Source: Bacteroidales bacterium
GTDB lineage: Bacteria > Bacteroidota > Bacteroidia > Bacteroidales > F082
DNA length: 64,000 nt
Direction of reading: 5' to 3'
Assembly: GCA_024400455.1 (NCBI GenBank)
Contig: JAKSMU010000001.1
Coordinates: 186,001-250,000 of the forward strand
Shown here: positions 15,668 to 25,203 of the stretch, one piece after another
How the letters are laid out: each line of letters begins with the position of its first letter
Position numbering within the stretch: the first letter of the stretch is position 1
The notes under the pieces: model-generated
What the model saw: the letters and a program-made list of their open reading frames with translations, nothing else
Databases searched by the model: none
What the model was told of the DNA's origin: nothing
Made by a program: the position numbers and the translations under genes

Positions 15668-16606
15668 ATGGGGGAAAAGTGTAAATTCTTTAAGATTGAT
15701 TTTTGGAAGAGAAAGTATTTGCGGATTCTTGCGATATTGATTTCACAAAAGAAAGCAGATGAAATTTCTTTATTGTGGAGTTTTGAACAGTTATACAAAT
15801 GTGAATACGGGCAGAATCCTAATCTGCGTCATCCAAAGAATTTGAGTGAGAAACTCCTTTGGCTATCTTATTATTGGCGTAATCCGATGAAAACAGTCTG
15901 CGCAGATAAACTGAGATGCAGAGAGTTCGTTACCGAACAACGTGGCTTGCCTCAGAATCTATTAGTTCCGATTTATGGGTCGTACAATGATATTGAAGAA
16001 ATAGATTTTAATAGGTTGCCTCAAAGATTTTTCCTTCAATGCAATCATGGATGTGGTTTTAACTACGCAGTAAAAGATAAGAGCCAATTGGACATCATTT
16101 TCTTAAAAAAGCAATTTGATGTATGGATGAAGAGTGATTATTGTGGGAATCTGACCGAAATACATTATAAGGGAATAGCTCCTCATAAAATAATATGTGC
16201 CGAGTATCTTCCTGCAATTGGAAATGATAGTTCTGTGATTGATTATAAGTTGCATTGCTTCAATGGAGAACCATATTTTGTCTTGGTCTGTTATGATAGG
16301 GACGAAAAAGGAAGAGCAAAGTTGGCAACTTTTTCACTGCAATGGGAGCAGGCGTTTTATACGAATAATGAAAAAGAATCAAATTTGATGATGCCAAAAT
16401 CATTGAAGAAAATGATAGAATATTCAAGAACCCTTTCTCAAGGTTTTCCATTTGTCCGTGTAGATTTTTATGATATTGATGGCTCTCCGTATTTGGGAGA
16501 AATGACGTTCACTCCAGCGGGGAATCTGCCTTCGTATTTTAGTATGGATATTCAAAATAGATTTGGACAAATTTTAAAGTTGCCCTCAAAGTATAATGTT
16601 GATTGA
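15668..16606 (+). CDS. TupA-like ATP-grasp family protein
   Basis: The protein of about 312 residues resembles the ATP-grasp TupA family, named for teichuronopeptide synthesis. NPNLRHPKNLSEKLLWL, FFLQCNHGCG, an IDYKLHCFNGEPYF block and a C-terminal EMTFTPAGN metal-site motif are visible. ATP-grasp enzymes join a carboxylate to an amine through an acyl-phosphate, so this one may attach an amino acid or another amine to a sugar acid. The ATG at 15668 is preferred; a TTG at 15644 is also possible. It follows wzt directly. The family is fairly sure and the substrate is unknown. Confidence 0.75.
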   Translation: MGEKCKFFKIDFWKRKYLRILAILISQKKADEISLLWSFEQLYKCEYGQNPNLRHPKNLSEKLLWLSYYWRNPMKTVCADKLRCREFVTEQRGLPQNLLVPIYGSYNDIEEIDFNRLPQRFFLQCNHGCGFNYAVKDKSQLDIIFLKKQFDVWMKSDYCGNLTEIHYKGIAPHKIICAEYLPAIGNDSSVIDYKLHCFNGEPYFVLVCYDRDEKGRAKLATFSLQWEQAFYTNNEKESNLMMPKSLKKMIEYSRTLSQGFPFVRVDFYDIDGSPYLGEMTFTPAGNLPSYFSMDIQNRFGQILKLPSKYNVD

Positions 16607-16608
16607 AT

Positions 16609-17565
16609 ATGTTGGCTCCAATTGTTCTATTTGTATATAATCGCCCTTATCATACTCAGCAAACCATAGATTATCTTGCAAAGAATGAGTTGGCTATAAA
16701 TAGTCTTTTATTTGTCTTTGCAGATGGACCTAAAGAGAATGCTTCTTTTGAACAACTTAAAAAGATTCAAGAAGTTCGGGAAATCATTCACAATATCACA
16801 GGCTTTAAAGGGGTTTTTATCGAGGAGTCTGATTATAATAAAGGACTCGCCAATTCTGTGATTAATGGAGTGTCTAAAGTCATTGATGAATATGGAAAAG
16901 TGATTGTTGTTGAAGATGATATTGTCTCAAATAGGTTTTTTCTTCGATATATGAACGAAGCACTTGAGAAATATGCAAACCATAAAGAATTGTATTGTGT
17001 TGGTGGGGCGAATTACCAGTTTCAAATTCCGAAGAGTTATCGGAAGAATCATGATACTTATATTGTGCATAGGGCAGAGACCTGGGGGTGGGGCACTTGG
17101 AAGAGGTGTTGGCATGATGTTGATTGGAATGTTTCGGATTTTGGCGTTTTTGAAAAAAGCAGGAGAGAGGTCAGACGTTTCAAGCGTGGTGGATCAGATC
17201 TGTTTCCGATGCTACAAGCGCAATTGAATGGGGAAATTGATTCGTGGGGAATACGTTGGGATTATCATTTGTATAAGCATAATGCTTGTTGTATTAGACC
17301 TTGCAAGTCATTTGTGAAAAATATTGGCCTAGATAACACGGGAGTTCATTGTGGCACGATTGCTGTTGATGATTTTATGGCTCCTTTGTATGATTTGCCA
17401 ACTTATTCCGTGAGGTTTGATGATAGGCTTGTATTAGATAGAAGAATTGCACGCTCATTTAAAAGATTTCATGGAAACGGTTTTATGGAGACGATTGATG
17501 AGATGAAAGTCAAGAGTAAACGACTGCTGAAAGGATTCTTGCGCTATGTTGGAATCATGAAATGA
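16609..17565 (+). CDS. Glycosyltransferase, GT-A fold (GT2/GNT-I-like)
   Basis: The 318-residue protein begins APIVLFVYNRPYHTQQT, then has FADGPKE near residue 40 and VVEDDIV near 100, the DXD-type metal site. RAETWGWGTWKRCW follows in the acceptor half. This pattern is typical of bacterial glycosyltransferases related to GT2 and GNT-I. The ATG at 16609 lies two bases after the preceding stop. Donor and acceptor cannot be predicted from sequence. Confidence 0.8.
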   Translation: MLAPIVLFVYNRPYHTQQTIDYLAKNELAINSLLFVFADGPKENASFEQLKKIQEVREIIHNITGFKGVFIEESDYNKGLANSVINGVSKVIDEYGKVIVVEDDIVSNRFFLRYMNEALEKYANHKELYCVGGANYQFQIPKSYRKNHDTYIVHRAETWGWGTWKRCWHDVDWNVSDFGVFEKSRREVRRFKRGGSDLFPMLQAQLNGEIDSWGIRWDYHLYKHNACCIRPCKSFVKNIGLDNTGVHCGTIAVDDFMAPLYDLPTYSVRFDDRLVLDRRIARSFKRFHGNGFMETIDEMKVKSKRLLKGFLRYVGIMK

Positions 17566-17587
17566 GTCTGTTTTTATTTGGTTGTCA

Positions 17588-18826
17588 ATGAAAGTCCTTC
17601 ACATCACATATACAACGCATGGAGGAGCTGGCATAGCTGTATTGCGTCTGCATAAAGCGCTTCTGGAACAAGGCATCGAAAGTAAGGTGCTCGTCGGGCA
17701 GGCCAATATCGTTTCTGATGATATTGTTAAAGCGACAGAAACCATGCGTGGCCGCTATAAGGTTCCGAATATTTCTGTGCTTGACAAGATTATCCGTGCA
17801 TTGCGTCGTAAGGGCAAATGCATGACTCCGATGGAAAAGATGGAATTTGAGCTCGCAAAACTTGACAGGAAATATCCTGCATATTTCGACTTGCCTTTGT
17901 CTTCGTTTGAATTGGAGAAACACCCGTTGGTCGATTGGGCGGATGTCATAAATATTCATTGGATTTCGGGATATGTGGATTTCCCAACGTTTTTTGCAAA
18001 CGTCAAGAAACCGGTAGTTTGGACAATGCACGATCTGAATCCTATGTATGGCGGTTTCCATCATGTCCGTTTGCGTGAAAAGTATTACAATCAGTATGAG
18101 AGTCTGGAAAAAGAAAGTTACAATGTGAAAAAAAAGGCTCTTGCAGGTTTCAGTAACTTGACATTGATAGCTTTGTCAAGTGAAATGGAAAGGCTGATGA
18201 AAGAGCATGAATTCTATAAGGGAAGGCAGATATTCAAAATACACAATTGTGTTGAGCCTTCTGCTTCCCCCATTGTAGAAAAGGCTGCGTTGCGTAATAT
18301 GTTGGAATGGCCTGTTGACAAAAAAATATTGCTGTTCGTCAATAAAAACATGAATGATTCGGAAAAAGGTTTAAGCGAATTGCTGGAATCTCTGGATATG
18401 ATGGATTCGGACAATATCATGTTGGTCTGTGTTGGCGATGGTTATATTCCTGACAGCAAGAAGCAGATAGATGTTCGCCACTATCGTTCTGTCAGTGATG
18501 CAATTTGGCTGAAATTATTATATTCTGCTGCTGATTTTCTTGTGCAGCCATCCCATCAGGAAGCATTCCCTCTGACCCCGATTGAAGCTTTGTGCTGTGG
18601 GACTCCTGTGATTATTACGCCAGTCAGTGGTGCTAAAGACATGATTAATGAAGACAATGGTGTCGTATCATCAGGATATACGCCGGTTGATATTTCGGAA
18701 GCCATAAAATTGGCTTTTGGCAGGCGATACGATTCCGAGAGAATAAGGAGTTGCGCTATTGAAAACTATTCTCCGCAGCATGTGGCAAAGCAATATATTG
18801 ATGTTTATCAACATGTTTTAAGCTGA
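17588..18826 (+). CDS. GT4-type glycosyltransferase
   Basis: The 412-residue GT-B enzyme has THGGAGIAVLRLHKAL near the N-terminus and WTMHDLNPMYGG near residue 145. Near 325 it has the C-terminal sugar-nucleotide motif QPSHQEAFPLTPIEALCCG, the E-x7-E equivalent of the family. The layout resembles WcaC/WcaL-like enzymes. It is retaining by family. I chose the ATG at 17588, two codons after a possible TTG. It sits in the same transcription unit as its neighbours. Confidence 0.85.
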   Translation: MKVLHITYTTHGGAGIAVLRLHKALLEQGIESKVLVGQANIVSDDIVKATETMRGRYKVPNISVLDKIIRALRRKGKCMTPMEKMEFELAKLDRKYPAYFDLPLSSFELEKHPLVDWADVINIHWISGYVDFPTFFANVKKPVVWTMHDLNPMYGGFHHVRLREKYYNQYESLEKESYNVKKKALAGFSNLTLIALSSEMERLMKEHEFYKGRQIFKIHNCVEPSASPIVEKAALRNMLEWPVDKKILLFVNKNMNDSEKGLSELLESLDMMDSDNIMLVCVGDGYIPDSKKQIDVRHYRSVSDAIWLKLLYSAADFLVQPSHQEAFPLTPIEALCCGTPVIITPVSGAKDMINEDNGVVSSGYTPVDISEAIKLAFGRRYDSERIRSCAIENYSPQHVAKQYIDVYQHVLS

Positions 18827-18831
18827 AAGTT

Positions 18832-19710
18832 ATGGATGTTGTCTTGATATTCAACGGACTTGGAAATCAAATGTCGCAATATGCCTTTTATCTTGCGAAG
18901 AAAAAGCAAGACCCGAGGACAAAATGCTTGTATTTTCCGGACCCAGGTACATGCCAACACAATGGCTATGAATTGGACAGGCTGTTTGGCGTAAAAATGA
19001 AAAATCGGCCTGATACCTTCTTGGGACGTTTTTTTTCATGGTATAACTGGTCGCAGGTTTGCGACAGCCGCAAACGGCATTGGCTGCGTGTTATTATGAA
19101 GCAGTTGCATGTTTCGTTAAAGCATGAACCATCGTATGCTGCTGACCCTGAAATGCTTAATTCGGTTGAGCATGGCGTGAGGTTCCTGTATGGCGGGTGG
19201 CATTGCGAGGATAATTTCAAAAGTGTTGAAAGTGAAGTCCGCAATCTTTATTCGTTTGACGACACCCTGCTGAACGATAAGGGGTGTGAAATCTTAAAGC
19301 AAATTGAAAGTGAAAATAGTGTTTCGGTTCATGTCCGTAGAGGTGATTTTCTTACAGATGGCTTTGGTGGAATATGTACCAAGGAATACTATGACAGCGC
19401 TCTTGCTTATATGAACAGCCATGTCGGGAATCCTCACTATTTTGTGTTTTCCGATGACATGGAATGGTCAAGAGAGAACCTCAAATGTGAGAATGTCACG
19501 TTTGTTGACATCCATCACGGAAAAGACTCGTGGAAGGACATGATGCTGATGAGCCGATGCAAGCATAATATTAATGCAAATAGCACTTTCAGCTGGTGGG
19601 GTGCCTGGTTGAATGATAATAAAGGGAAAATAGTTGTCGTGCCGGAACGGTTTTCACAAAGATTGGATTCAGGAGCAATTTATCCAAAGGAGTGGATTAG
19701 AATAAAATGA
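18832..19710 (+). CDS. GT11 alpha-1,2-fucosyltransferase-like protein
   Basis: The 292-residue protein carries the GT11 hallmarks: NGLGNQMSQYAF at 8-19, HVRRGD at 167-172 (the GDP-fucose-binding motif) and NSTFSWWGAWL near 260. GT11 enzymes move fucose from GDP-fucose in alpha-1,2 or alpha-1,3 linkage. No GDP-fucose synthesis genes (gmd, fcl) are in this window, so the donor must be made elsewhere if the activity is fucosyl transfer. The gene overlaps the next by four bases. Confidence 0.88.
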   Translation: MDVVLIFNGLGNQMSQYAFYLAKKKQDPRTKCLYFPDPGTCQHNGYELDRLFGVKMKNRPDTFLGRFFSWYNWSQVCDSRKRHWLRVIMKQLHVSLKHEPSYAADPEMLNSVEHGVRFLYGGWHCEDNFKSVESEVRNLYSFDDTLLNDKGCEILKQIESENSVSVHVRRGDFLTDGFGGICTKEYYDSALAYMNSHVGNPHYFVFSDDMEWSRENLKCENVTFVDIHHGKDSWKDMMLMSRCKHNINANSTFSWWGAWLNDNKGKIVVVPERFSQRLDSGAIYPKEWIRIK

Positions 19711-20603
19711 AAAAGATTTTTGTCATTATTGTTACTTATAAAGGAAAGTATTGGTACGACCATTGTTTTCAATCGTTGCGTGCCAGCACTTATCCTGTTA
19801 CCACTATTGTTGTGGATAATAATTCTGGGGATGATAGTGTGGCCTATATCCGCGCTAATTATCCTGAAGTGATTGTTTTCGAGAACAAGGAGAATCTTGG
19901 CTTTGGTAATGCCAATAATGTAGGCATGAAATATGCAAGGGAACATGACTGTGATTATGTATTCCTGCTGAATCAGGACGCTTGGGTCGAACCTGACATG
20001 ATGGAAAAACTGGTTTCGGCGGCTGAAAAGCATCCTGAATATGGGGTGTATAGTCCGATGCATCTGTCTGTTGACAATAAAAGGATTAATATGCTGCTTC
20101 AGTTCCCGAATCCAAGAAGCTTTATCAGTGATGCTTATTGTGGCACGATGCAGGAAGTATATGATATTACTTATTCGAACGCAGCGGGCTGGTTGATTCC
20201 GCGAAGGACGTTGGAAACTGTTGGCGGCTTCACGCCGATGATTTATCATTATGGAGAGGATGATGATTACATGAATCGCCTAAAGTATTTCGGAATGCCA
20301 ATGGCATTGGTTCCGGCTGCACGTATGGTACATGATAGTGGCAAGCGTCTGGACAACGCAGAGGAACTTTCACGGTATTCAAATACATACGATCCAGAAA
20401 CTTTTATTGACCCGCGTTCTTCAAAATCGGTGCTGTCGATGCGTGCCCATTATTTGTTTAAGGCTTTGTCGCGTTGGCTGCATGGCGATAAAAATGGCAG
20501 TGAGAGTTATATGCACCATTATCAGTATCTTCGTGGGCATGTTAAGGAGATTAAGTATTATCGTTCATGTAACAGTGTGAAGCAGCCCAATTGGATTCAA
20601 TGA
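19707..20603 (+). CDS. GT2 glycosyltransferase, rhamnosyltransferase-like
   Basis: The 298-residue protein has the GT2 layout VIIVTYKGKYW, VVDNNSGDDS, ENLGFGNANNVG and LLNQDAWVEPD, then GGFTPMIYHYGEDDDY near 170-185. This is the arrangement of rhamnosyltransferase-like GT2 enzymes. It overlaps the fucosyltransferase gene by four bases (ATGA), implying translational coupling. Confidence 0.85.
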   Translation: MKKIFVIIVTYKGKYWYDHCFQSLRASTYPVTTIVVDNNSGDDSVAYIRANYPEVIVFENKENLGFGNANNVGMKYAREHDCDYVFLLNQDAWVEPDMMEKLVSAAEKHPEYGVYSPMHLSVDNKRINMLLQFPNPRSFISDAYCGTMQEVYDITYSNAAGWLIPRRTLETVGGFTPMIYHYGEDDDYMNRLKYFGMPMALVPAARMVHDSGKRLDNAEELSRYSNTYDPETFIDPRSSKSVLSMRAHYLFKALSRWLHGDKNGSESYMHHYQYLRGHVKEIKYYRSCNSVKQPNWIQ

Positions 20604-20630
20604 AATAAATGATACAGCTTTTGAAAGATA

Positions 20631-21683
20631 ATGAATGAAACATTGACTTATAAGGTGTTCACCATTGCCGATTTGGAAGATTGGCTGGTACACAATAAAG
20701 CGAATGGCATATCGGATAGGATTATTTCGCGTACACGGGCTTATGCTTTCATCAACAATCCGCATGCCAGGAAAGAGGATGCGGTCATAGCGGCAGTATT
20801 TGACGGTGATGTTGCAATAGGCTATACGGCAGCTTTCGCCGAAAAATGGGTGCGCCCGGCTTTGTCAGACCGATATTTCTGGGGATCGACACAGTGGCTG
20901 GAACCGGAATATAGGGGTAAAGGCGCTTCATGGAAAATGATGCGTCAGATAAAAGATGCTGTGGGTGAGAGGTATATCGCCTTGGAATCGACAGAGGCTT
21001 CTTGCAAATTGGATCATAAGCAAGGATATGCCATATCTTATTACCCAAAGTATTTCCTGAACTTGAAGACTGCTTGTCGCAGCCCGAAGGCATTGCTTAA
21101 AAAGAAATTGATGGAATATAAGAACAAGAAGGCGTTTGAGTCGTTGAATCAATATAAGTATTCCAATCGTCATGTGCCTTTGATTGATGAAGAGACCTAC
21201 GCTTTTATTGTGGCTCATAGCGAAAAAGATTTGTTCTTGCGTCAGCGTGACTACTTGAATTGGCAAATTCATTTTCCGTTTTTACAAGCTGTAGATCGTT
21301 GGTTTGAGAAGAAAACGGGCTGCGAATTTGGATCCGATGTTGAGTCACTTTCTGTCCAGATGGTTCAGGTATATCGGGAAGAAAGACTTTGTGGATTTTA
21401 TGTTTTGAATTGTGTGAACAAGAGATGCAAGCCTTTATATCTTTATTATGATACAAATGACAAGGAATGTGTTTTCGCATCGTTGCTACAGAATGTTTTC
21501 TCGATGGATTTGACGCAGTTTTCCACATTCTCGAAGGAATTGTTCGACTTTATGAAAAGGGTCGGCTTTTGCGGAATGAATTCCAAGCATTTTGTGGAAC
21601 AGGTGTCGTTGACTTTGCCTCCTGGCTTAACAGTCGATGAATCGCTGAATATACAGGGTGGTGATGGCGATATGGTATGTTGA
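20631..21683 (+). CDS. GNAT-family acetyltransferase
   Basis: The N-terminal half of this 350-residue protein is a GNAT fold with the acetyl-CoA pyrophosphate loop WLEPEYRGKGASWKMM near residues 87-102. The second half (about 185-350) looks like another, degenerate GNAT-like domain. Proteins of this type in glycan loci N-acylate amino sugars. It lies between a glycosyltransferase and a deacetylase, consistent with tailoring of an amino sugar. The substrate is unknown. Confidence 0.75.
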   Translation: MNETLTYKVFTIADLEDWLVHNKANGISDRIISRTRAYAFINNPHARKEDAVIAAVFDGDVAIGYTAAFAEKWVRPALSDRYFWGSTQWLEPEYRGKGASWKMMRQIKDAVGERYIALESTEASCKLDHKQGYAISYYPKYFLNLKTACRSPKALLKKKLMEYKNKKAFESLNQYKYSNRHVPLIDEETYAFIVAHSEKDLFLRQRDYLNWQIHFPFLQAVDRWFEKKTGCEFGSDVESLSVQMVQVYREERLCGFYVLNCVNKRCKPLYLYYDTNDKECVFASLLQNVFSMDLTQFSTFSKELFDFMKRVGFCGMNSKHFVEQVSLTLPPGLTVDESLNIQGGDGDMVC

Positions 21684-21735
21684 TTTTCAATGAAAAGGAA
21701 AATGCTTGTTCAAAGTGAATAACTGATTGGCTGCA

Positions 21736-22449
21736 ATGGATTTGATAAGAAGGTTTGAAAACCGTATTTTCAAGATGACGCATCCTGAGATTGGCGAAGT
21801 TTGGCAGTTCCATAGTGTTCGTCCTCAGAATGAATCAGGGCATTCGGATAATTGGGCGGTTTCACCCCGACGCCTACAAGATTTAATTATTGAATATAAG
21901 CAACGGAATTGTTCATTTGTTTCTGTTGAAGAATTGTCAGAAAGGATTAGGTGGAGCTTTTCGGCTTTCGGCAAGCAGTTTGTCGCCATTACATTGGATG
22001 ACGGATTCGCAGATAACTATGAATATGCCTTGCCCGTTTTTGAGGAATATGGGGTTCCATTCTGCATTTATGTATCTCCAGGAGGAATAATCGCAGGAAA
22101 TAATAATGTATATTTGAACCGGAGACAATTGAAGGAGTTGTCTGAAAATCGATTGTGTACGATTGGAGCACATACAATGTCACATTCCCGCTTGCCAAAA
22201 TTATCTTTTGAGAAGCAGCAGGAAGAAATCATCAATTCAAAGTTGTGGCTTGAAGATGTAATAAGTAAGCCAGTGGAGCACTTCGCCTATCCGTTTGGCG
22301 AATATAATGCTGACACCTTGAAGATTATGTGCGATTTTGAATTTCACACAGCTGTTATGGGATGGGGTGGAAGTGTCAGGATGGGATGTGATAGACATCG
22401 TATTCCCCGGTATGTCATTTGGGAGAATGTTAAATATAAGCATTTATGA
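21736..22449 (+). CDS. Polysaccharide deacetylase (NodB/CE4-like)
   Basis: The 237-residue protein has the NodB motifs: TLDDGF at 86-91 (catalytic base and metal aspartate), HTMSH at 146-150 (metal histidines) and FAYPFGEYN near 180. It would remove N-acetyl groups from a sugar of the glycan or its lipid-linked precursor. No signal peptide is visible, so it probably acts in the cytoplasm. The ATG at 21736 is preferred over a TTG at 21727. It overlaps the next gene by four bases. Confidence 0.83.
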   Translation: MDLIRRFENRIFKMTHPEIGEVWQFHSVRPQNESGHSDNWAVSPRRLQDLIIEYKQRNCSFVSVEELSERIRWSFSAFGKQFVAITLDDGFADNYEYALPVFEEYGVPFCIYVSPGGIIAGNNNVYLNRRQLKELSENRLCTIGAHTMSHSRLPKLSFEKQQEEIINSKLWLEDVISKPVEHFAYPFGEYNADTLKIMCDFEFHTAVMGWGGSVRMGCDRHRIPRYVIWENVKYKHL

Positions 22450-23381
22450 TTTGTTTTTCGGTTGTCATACCGCTATATAACAAACGCAATAATATAGCTA
22501 CTACACTTGAAAGTGTGTTGGAACAGACTTTCATGCCCGATGAAGTTGTCGTTGTCGATGATGGGTCAACGGATGACGGTGCTGAAGTCGTCAGAGGTTT
22601 TCAAATGCAGTATCCTATCATCAAGTTAATTGAGAAGAAAAACGGGGGCGTGTGTTCGGCTCGAAATGTTGGCATCCGAAGTGCATCGTGTGGTTATGTT
22701 GCCTTGTTGGATGCTGATGATGTTTGGGACAAGGAATTTTTGGCCGAACAGAGACGCATGATTGAGGATTTCCCTGAAGCAAAAATGTGGGGAATCAATT
22801 ATGCTGAGATTGAGGGTGGACAGTTGGCACGATTTCTTCCAACGGGCTTGCCGGAACATTTCAGGGGGTATGTGAATGATTATTTCAATATGCCAGGACG
22901 CGTCTCTGATCTTTTCTGTTCATCATCGGTAGTTGTTGAAAAAGACGTTTTTGATGAGGTTGGCTATTTCGACGAAAGGATTAGGTATGCCGAGGATAAT
23001 GACATGTGGTGGAGAATTATCGCATGCCATAGAGTCGCCTTTTTTGACAGGTATATGGCTTTCTATCAGTTCGATGGTGAAAACAGGGCGTTGAAGCGTG
23101 AGAGACTGTTGAAGGTTTTCCTGCCATACTATGTGGACAAATATAAGCCATATAAATCAAAAAATTATGTCTTTTACAGGTGGGTGAACAGATGGTGTGC
23201 CGTTCATATCCGGAATTATTATTTCAACCAAAAGGGGCAGAGAAACGATGCCAAGATTGCGGCTGCTAGATTGGATTATTCTGTTATTCCCTTTAAATAC
23301 AGACTGTTGTTCAAGACACCTTATTTCTTTGGAAGGGCGGTTTACTCGGTAAATAATCTTAAAAACAAGTTCTTAAAATGA
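22446..23381 (+). CDS. GT2 glycosyltransferase
   Basis: This is a GT2 enzyme of 311 residues with FSVVIPLYNKRNNIATTLES, VVDDGSTDDG near residue 38, GGVCSARNVGI and the DXD motif LLDADDVW near 90. GYFDERIRYAEDNDMW follows near 180. It is similar in layout to the next gene, so the pair probably arose by duplication. The start overlaps the deacetylase gene and the end overlaps the next glycosyltransferase gene by four bases. Confidence 0.88.
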   Translation: MICFSVVIPLYNKRNNIATTLESVLEQTFMPDEVVVVDDGSTDDGAEVVRGFQMQYPIIKLIEKKNGGVCSARNVGIRSASCGYVALLDADDVWDKEFLAEQRRMIEDFPEAKMWGINYAEIEGGQLARFLPTGLPEHFRGYVNDYFNMPGRVSDLFCSSSVVVEKDVFDEVGYFDERIRYAEDNDMWWRIIACHRVAFFDRYMAFYQFDGENRALKRERLLKVFLPYYVDKYKPYKSKNYVFYRWVNRWCAVHIRNYYFNQKGQRNDAKIAAARLDYSVIPFKYRLLFKTPYFFGRAVYSVNNLKNKFLK

Positions 23382-24274
23382 TTTCTGTTGTTATTCCTCT
23401 TTATAATAAAGAACATTCCATCAGGGCTACTATAGATTCAGTATTGGGACAGACTTGTAAGGATTTTGAAGTCGTTGTCGTGGATGACGGTTCGACTGAT
23501 GATAGTGCCTCGGTGGTTAAGGAATGTGCCCGATTTGATTCGAGGGTTAGACTGATTGAAAAAGGGAACGGAGGGGTGTCTTCAGCGAGAAATGAAGGCA
23601 TCCGTCAGGCAAAATATGAACTGATAGCTTTTTTGGATGCTGACGACGTGTGGGAGCCTGATTATTTGGAGACGTTGTGGAAATTGTATTGCGATTTCCC
23701 TAATGCAGGAATTTGGGGCTTGGGATGGGGGTGGATGAAGAATGGAAATAGATCTTATCCATCGTTTCCAGGCATGGAAAATGATTCCAGGGGAATGGTG
23801 AGCTCGGTATGGGAAAAAGGACTTATATATTGGACAAGTAGTAGTAGTAGTAGTAAAACACTTTTGATGGAGATTGGTATGTTCGATGAACGTATCAGTC
23901 ATGGCGAAGACACTGATGTGTGGATTAAGTTGCTCATGCAAAGAGGAGGGGCGTTTCACAACACCCCAAAAGCTTTCTATCAGTTAGATGCCGAAAACAG
24001 GGCGATGAATAGAAACATCCCTTTGGAAAAACTGTATATTTATTATTTCGAAAAATATGAAACGTGGCGGAAAGAAAACGCTTCGTTCCGTCATTTTATT
24101 GATAAGGAATGTATGTGGTGGCTTTTCCCATATTATCTAAGTGATTCGCATAATTCTGATGTTCATCGGATTTTGAATCAAATTGATTTGAAAGAGTATA
24201 AGTTTTCATTTAGGTTCAGATTTGCGTTTCCGCGTTTGTATTCATTATTGAAAAGAGTGAGGGCAGTCAAATGA
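23378..24274 (+). CDS. GT2 glycosyltransferase with a serine run
   Basis: The 298-residue GT2 enzyme is paralogous to its upstream neighbour, with ISVVIPLYNKEHSIRATIDS, VVDDGSTDDS, LDADDVWEPDY and GMFDERISHGEDTDVW. An in-frame AGT repeat near 23836-23853 encodes a serine run near residue 155, where the paralogue has CSSSVV. Gains or losses of units would keep the frame. The next gene overlaps by four bases. Confidence 0.88.
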   Translation: MISVVIPLYNKEHSIRATIDSVLGQTCKDFEVVVVDDGSTDDSASVVKECARFDSRVRLIEKGNGGVSSARNEGIRQAKYELIAFLDADDVWEPDYLETLWKLYCDFPNAGIWGLGWGWMKNGNRSYPSFPGMENDSRGMVSSVWEKGLIYWTSSSSSSKTLLMEIGMFDERISHGEDTDVWIKLLMQRGGAFHNTPKAFYQLDAENRAMNRNIPLEKLYIYYFEKYETWRKENASFRHFIDKECMWWLFPYYLSDSHNSDVHRILNQIDLKEYKFSFRFRFAFPRLYSLLKRVRAVK

Positions 24275-25203
24275 AGACAATATTGGTTATCGGAGGGTAT
24301 GGTTTCATAGGGACCAATATCTTAAAGTATGTCGAGGAGAATTTTGTTGATTCGTACGATATCATTGTATTTGATAAGTTTGCTAAACATCCGTGTGGAA
24401 TTGAATGTAGTCGGGTGATTGCCAGCTATGAAGGCGATTTTTCGGATGCTGATGTATTGGAAAGGATATTTGTTGAAAACAAGGTTGATTTGGTGATTCA
24501 CTCATTAAGCACAACAATACCTTCAAAGTCGTTTAATGCAGTTTATGATGTTGAGACAAACCTTATTCCGACGCTTAATTTGTTGCGTATGATGATAAGT
24601 CATGGAGTGCGCGATATCGTTTATATTTCTTCTGGAGGGGCAATTTACGGAGAGTCGCAGGGAGGAAAGCATGCAGAGACTGAGAATCCGTTCCCTATCA
24701 GCTCGTATGGGGTGGTGAAGCTCGCCGTGGAAAAATACATGATGCAATATTCAGCATTATATGGGCTGAGGCCTTTAATACTTAGGCTTTCCAATCCGTA
24801 TGGTCTATATCACTATTCCATGAGACAAGGGATTTGCAATGTCGCTATGAGGAAAGCTTTGGAAAACGAAACTTTTGAAGTGTGGGGAGACGGGCAAGCC
24901 CGAAAAGATTATATTTTTGTCCGTGATTTTGTGGCAATAATGTTCATGTTGCTGAAAAAAGATGTGGCACCTAAGGTGATAAATGTCGGAAGCGGAGAAG
25001 CTGTCTCGGTTAATGGCATCTTGGGGATAATTAAGAATTTTGTGCCTGAGTTTGAATGGAGGTATGCCGATGCCATGAAACTTGATGTGTCGCATTTCGA
25101 ATTGGACACATCATTGCTGAAGTCCATAATCGGCCATTATGATTTTGTGAGTTTGGATACAGGATTAAGTTTAACCTATAATTGGGCAAAAACAATATGC
25201 TGA
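24271..25203 (+). CDS. NAD-dependent sugar epimerase/dehydratase (extended SDR)
   Basis: The 310-residue protein has the Rossmann motif GGYGFIGTN near residues 8-16, the ISSGGAIYG active-site serine block, and the catalytic YxxxK as SYGVVKLAVEKY near 149. RLSNPYG and GDGQARKDYIFVRD follow, as in GalE- and WbpP-like 4-epimerases. It would act on a nucleotide sugar feeding the nearby glycosyltransferases. Epimerase is more likely than dehydratase; the exact sugar is unknown. Confidence 0.85.
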   Translation: MKTILVIGGYGFIGTNILKYVEENFVDSYDIIVFDKFAKHPCGIECSRVIASYEGDFSDADVLERIFVENKVDLVIHSLSTTIPSKSFNAVYDVETNLIPTLNLLRMMISHGVRDIVYISSGGAIYGESQGGKHAETENPFPISSYGVVKLAVEKYMMQYSALYGLRPLILRLSNPYGLYHYSMRQGICNVAMRKALENETFEVWGDGQARKDYIFVRDFVAIMFMLLKKDVAPKVINVGSGEAVSVNGILGIIKNFVPEFEWRYADAMKLDVSHFELDTSLLKSIIGHYDFVSLDTGLSLTYNWAKTIC

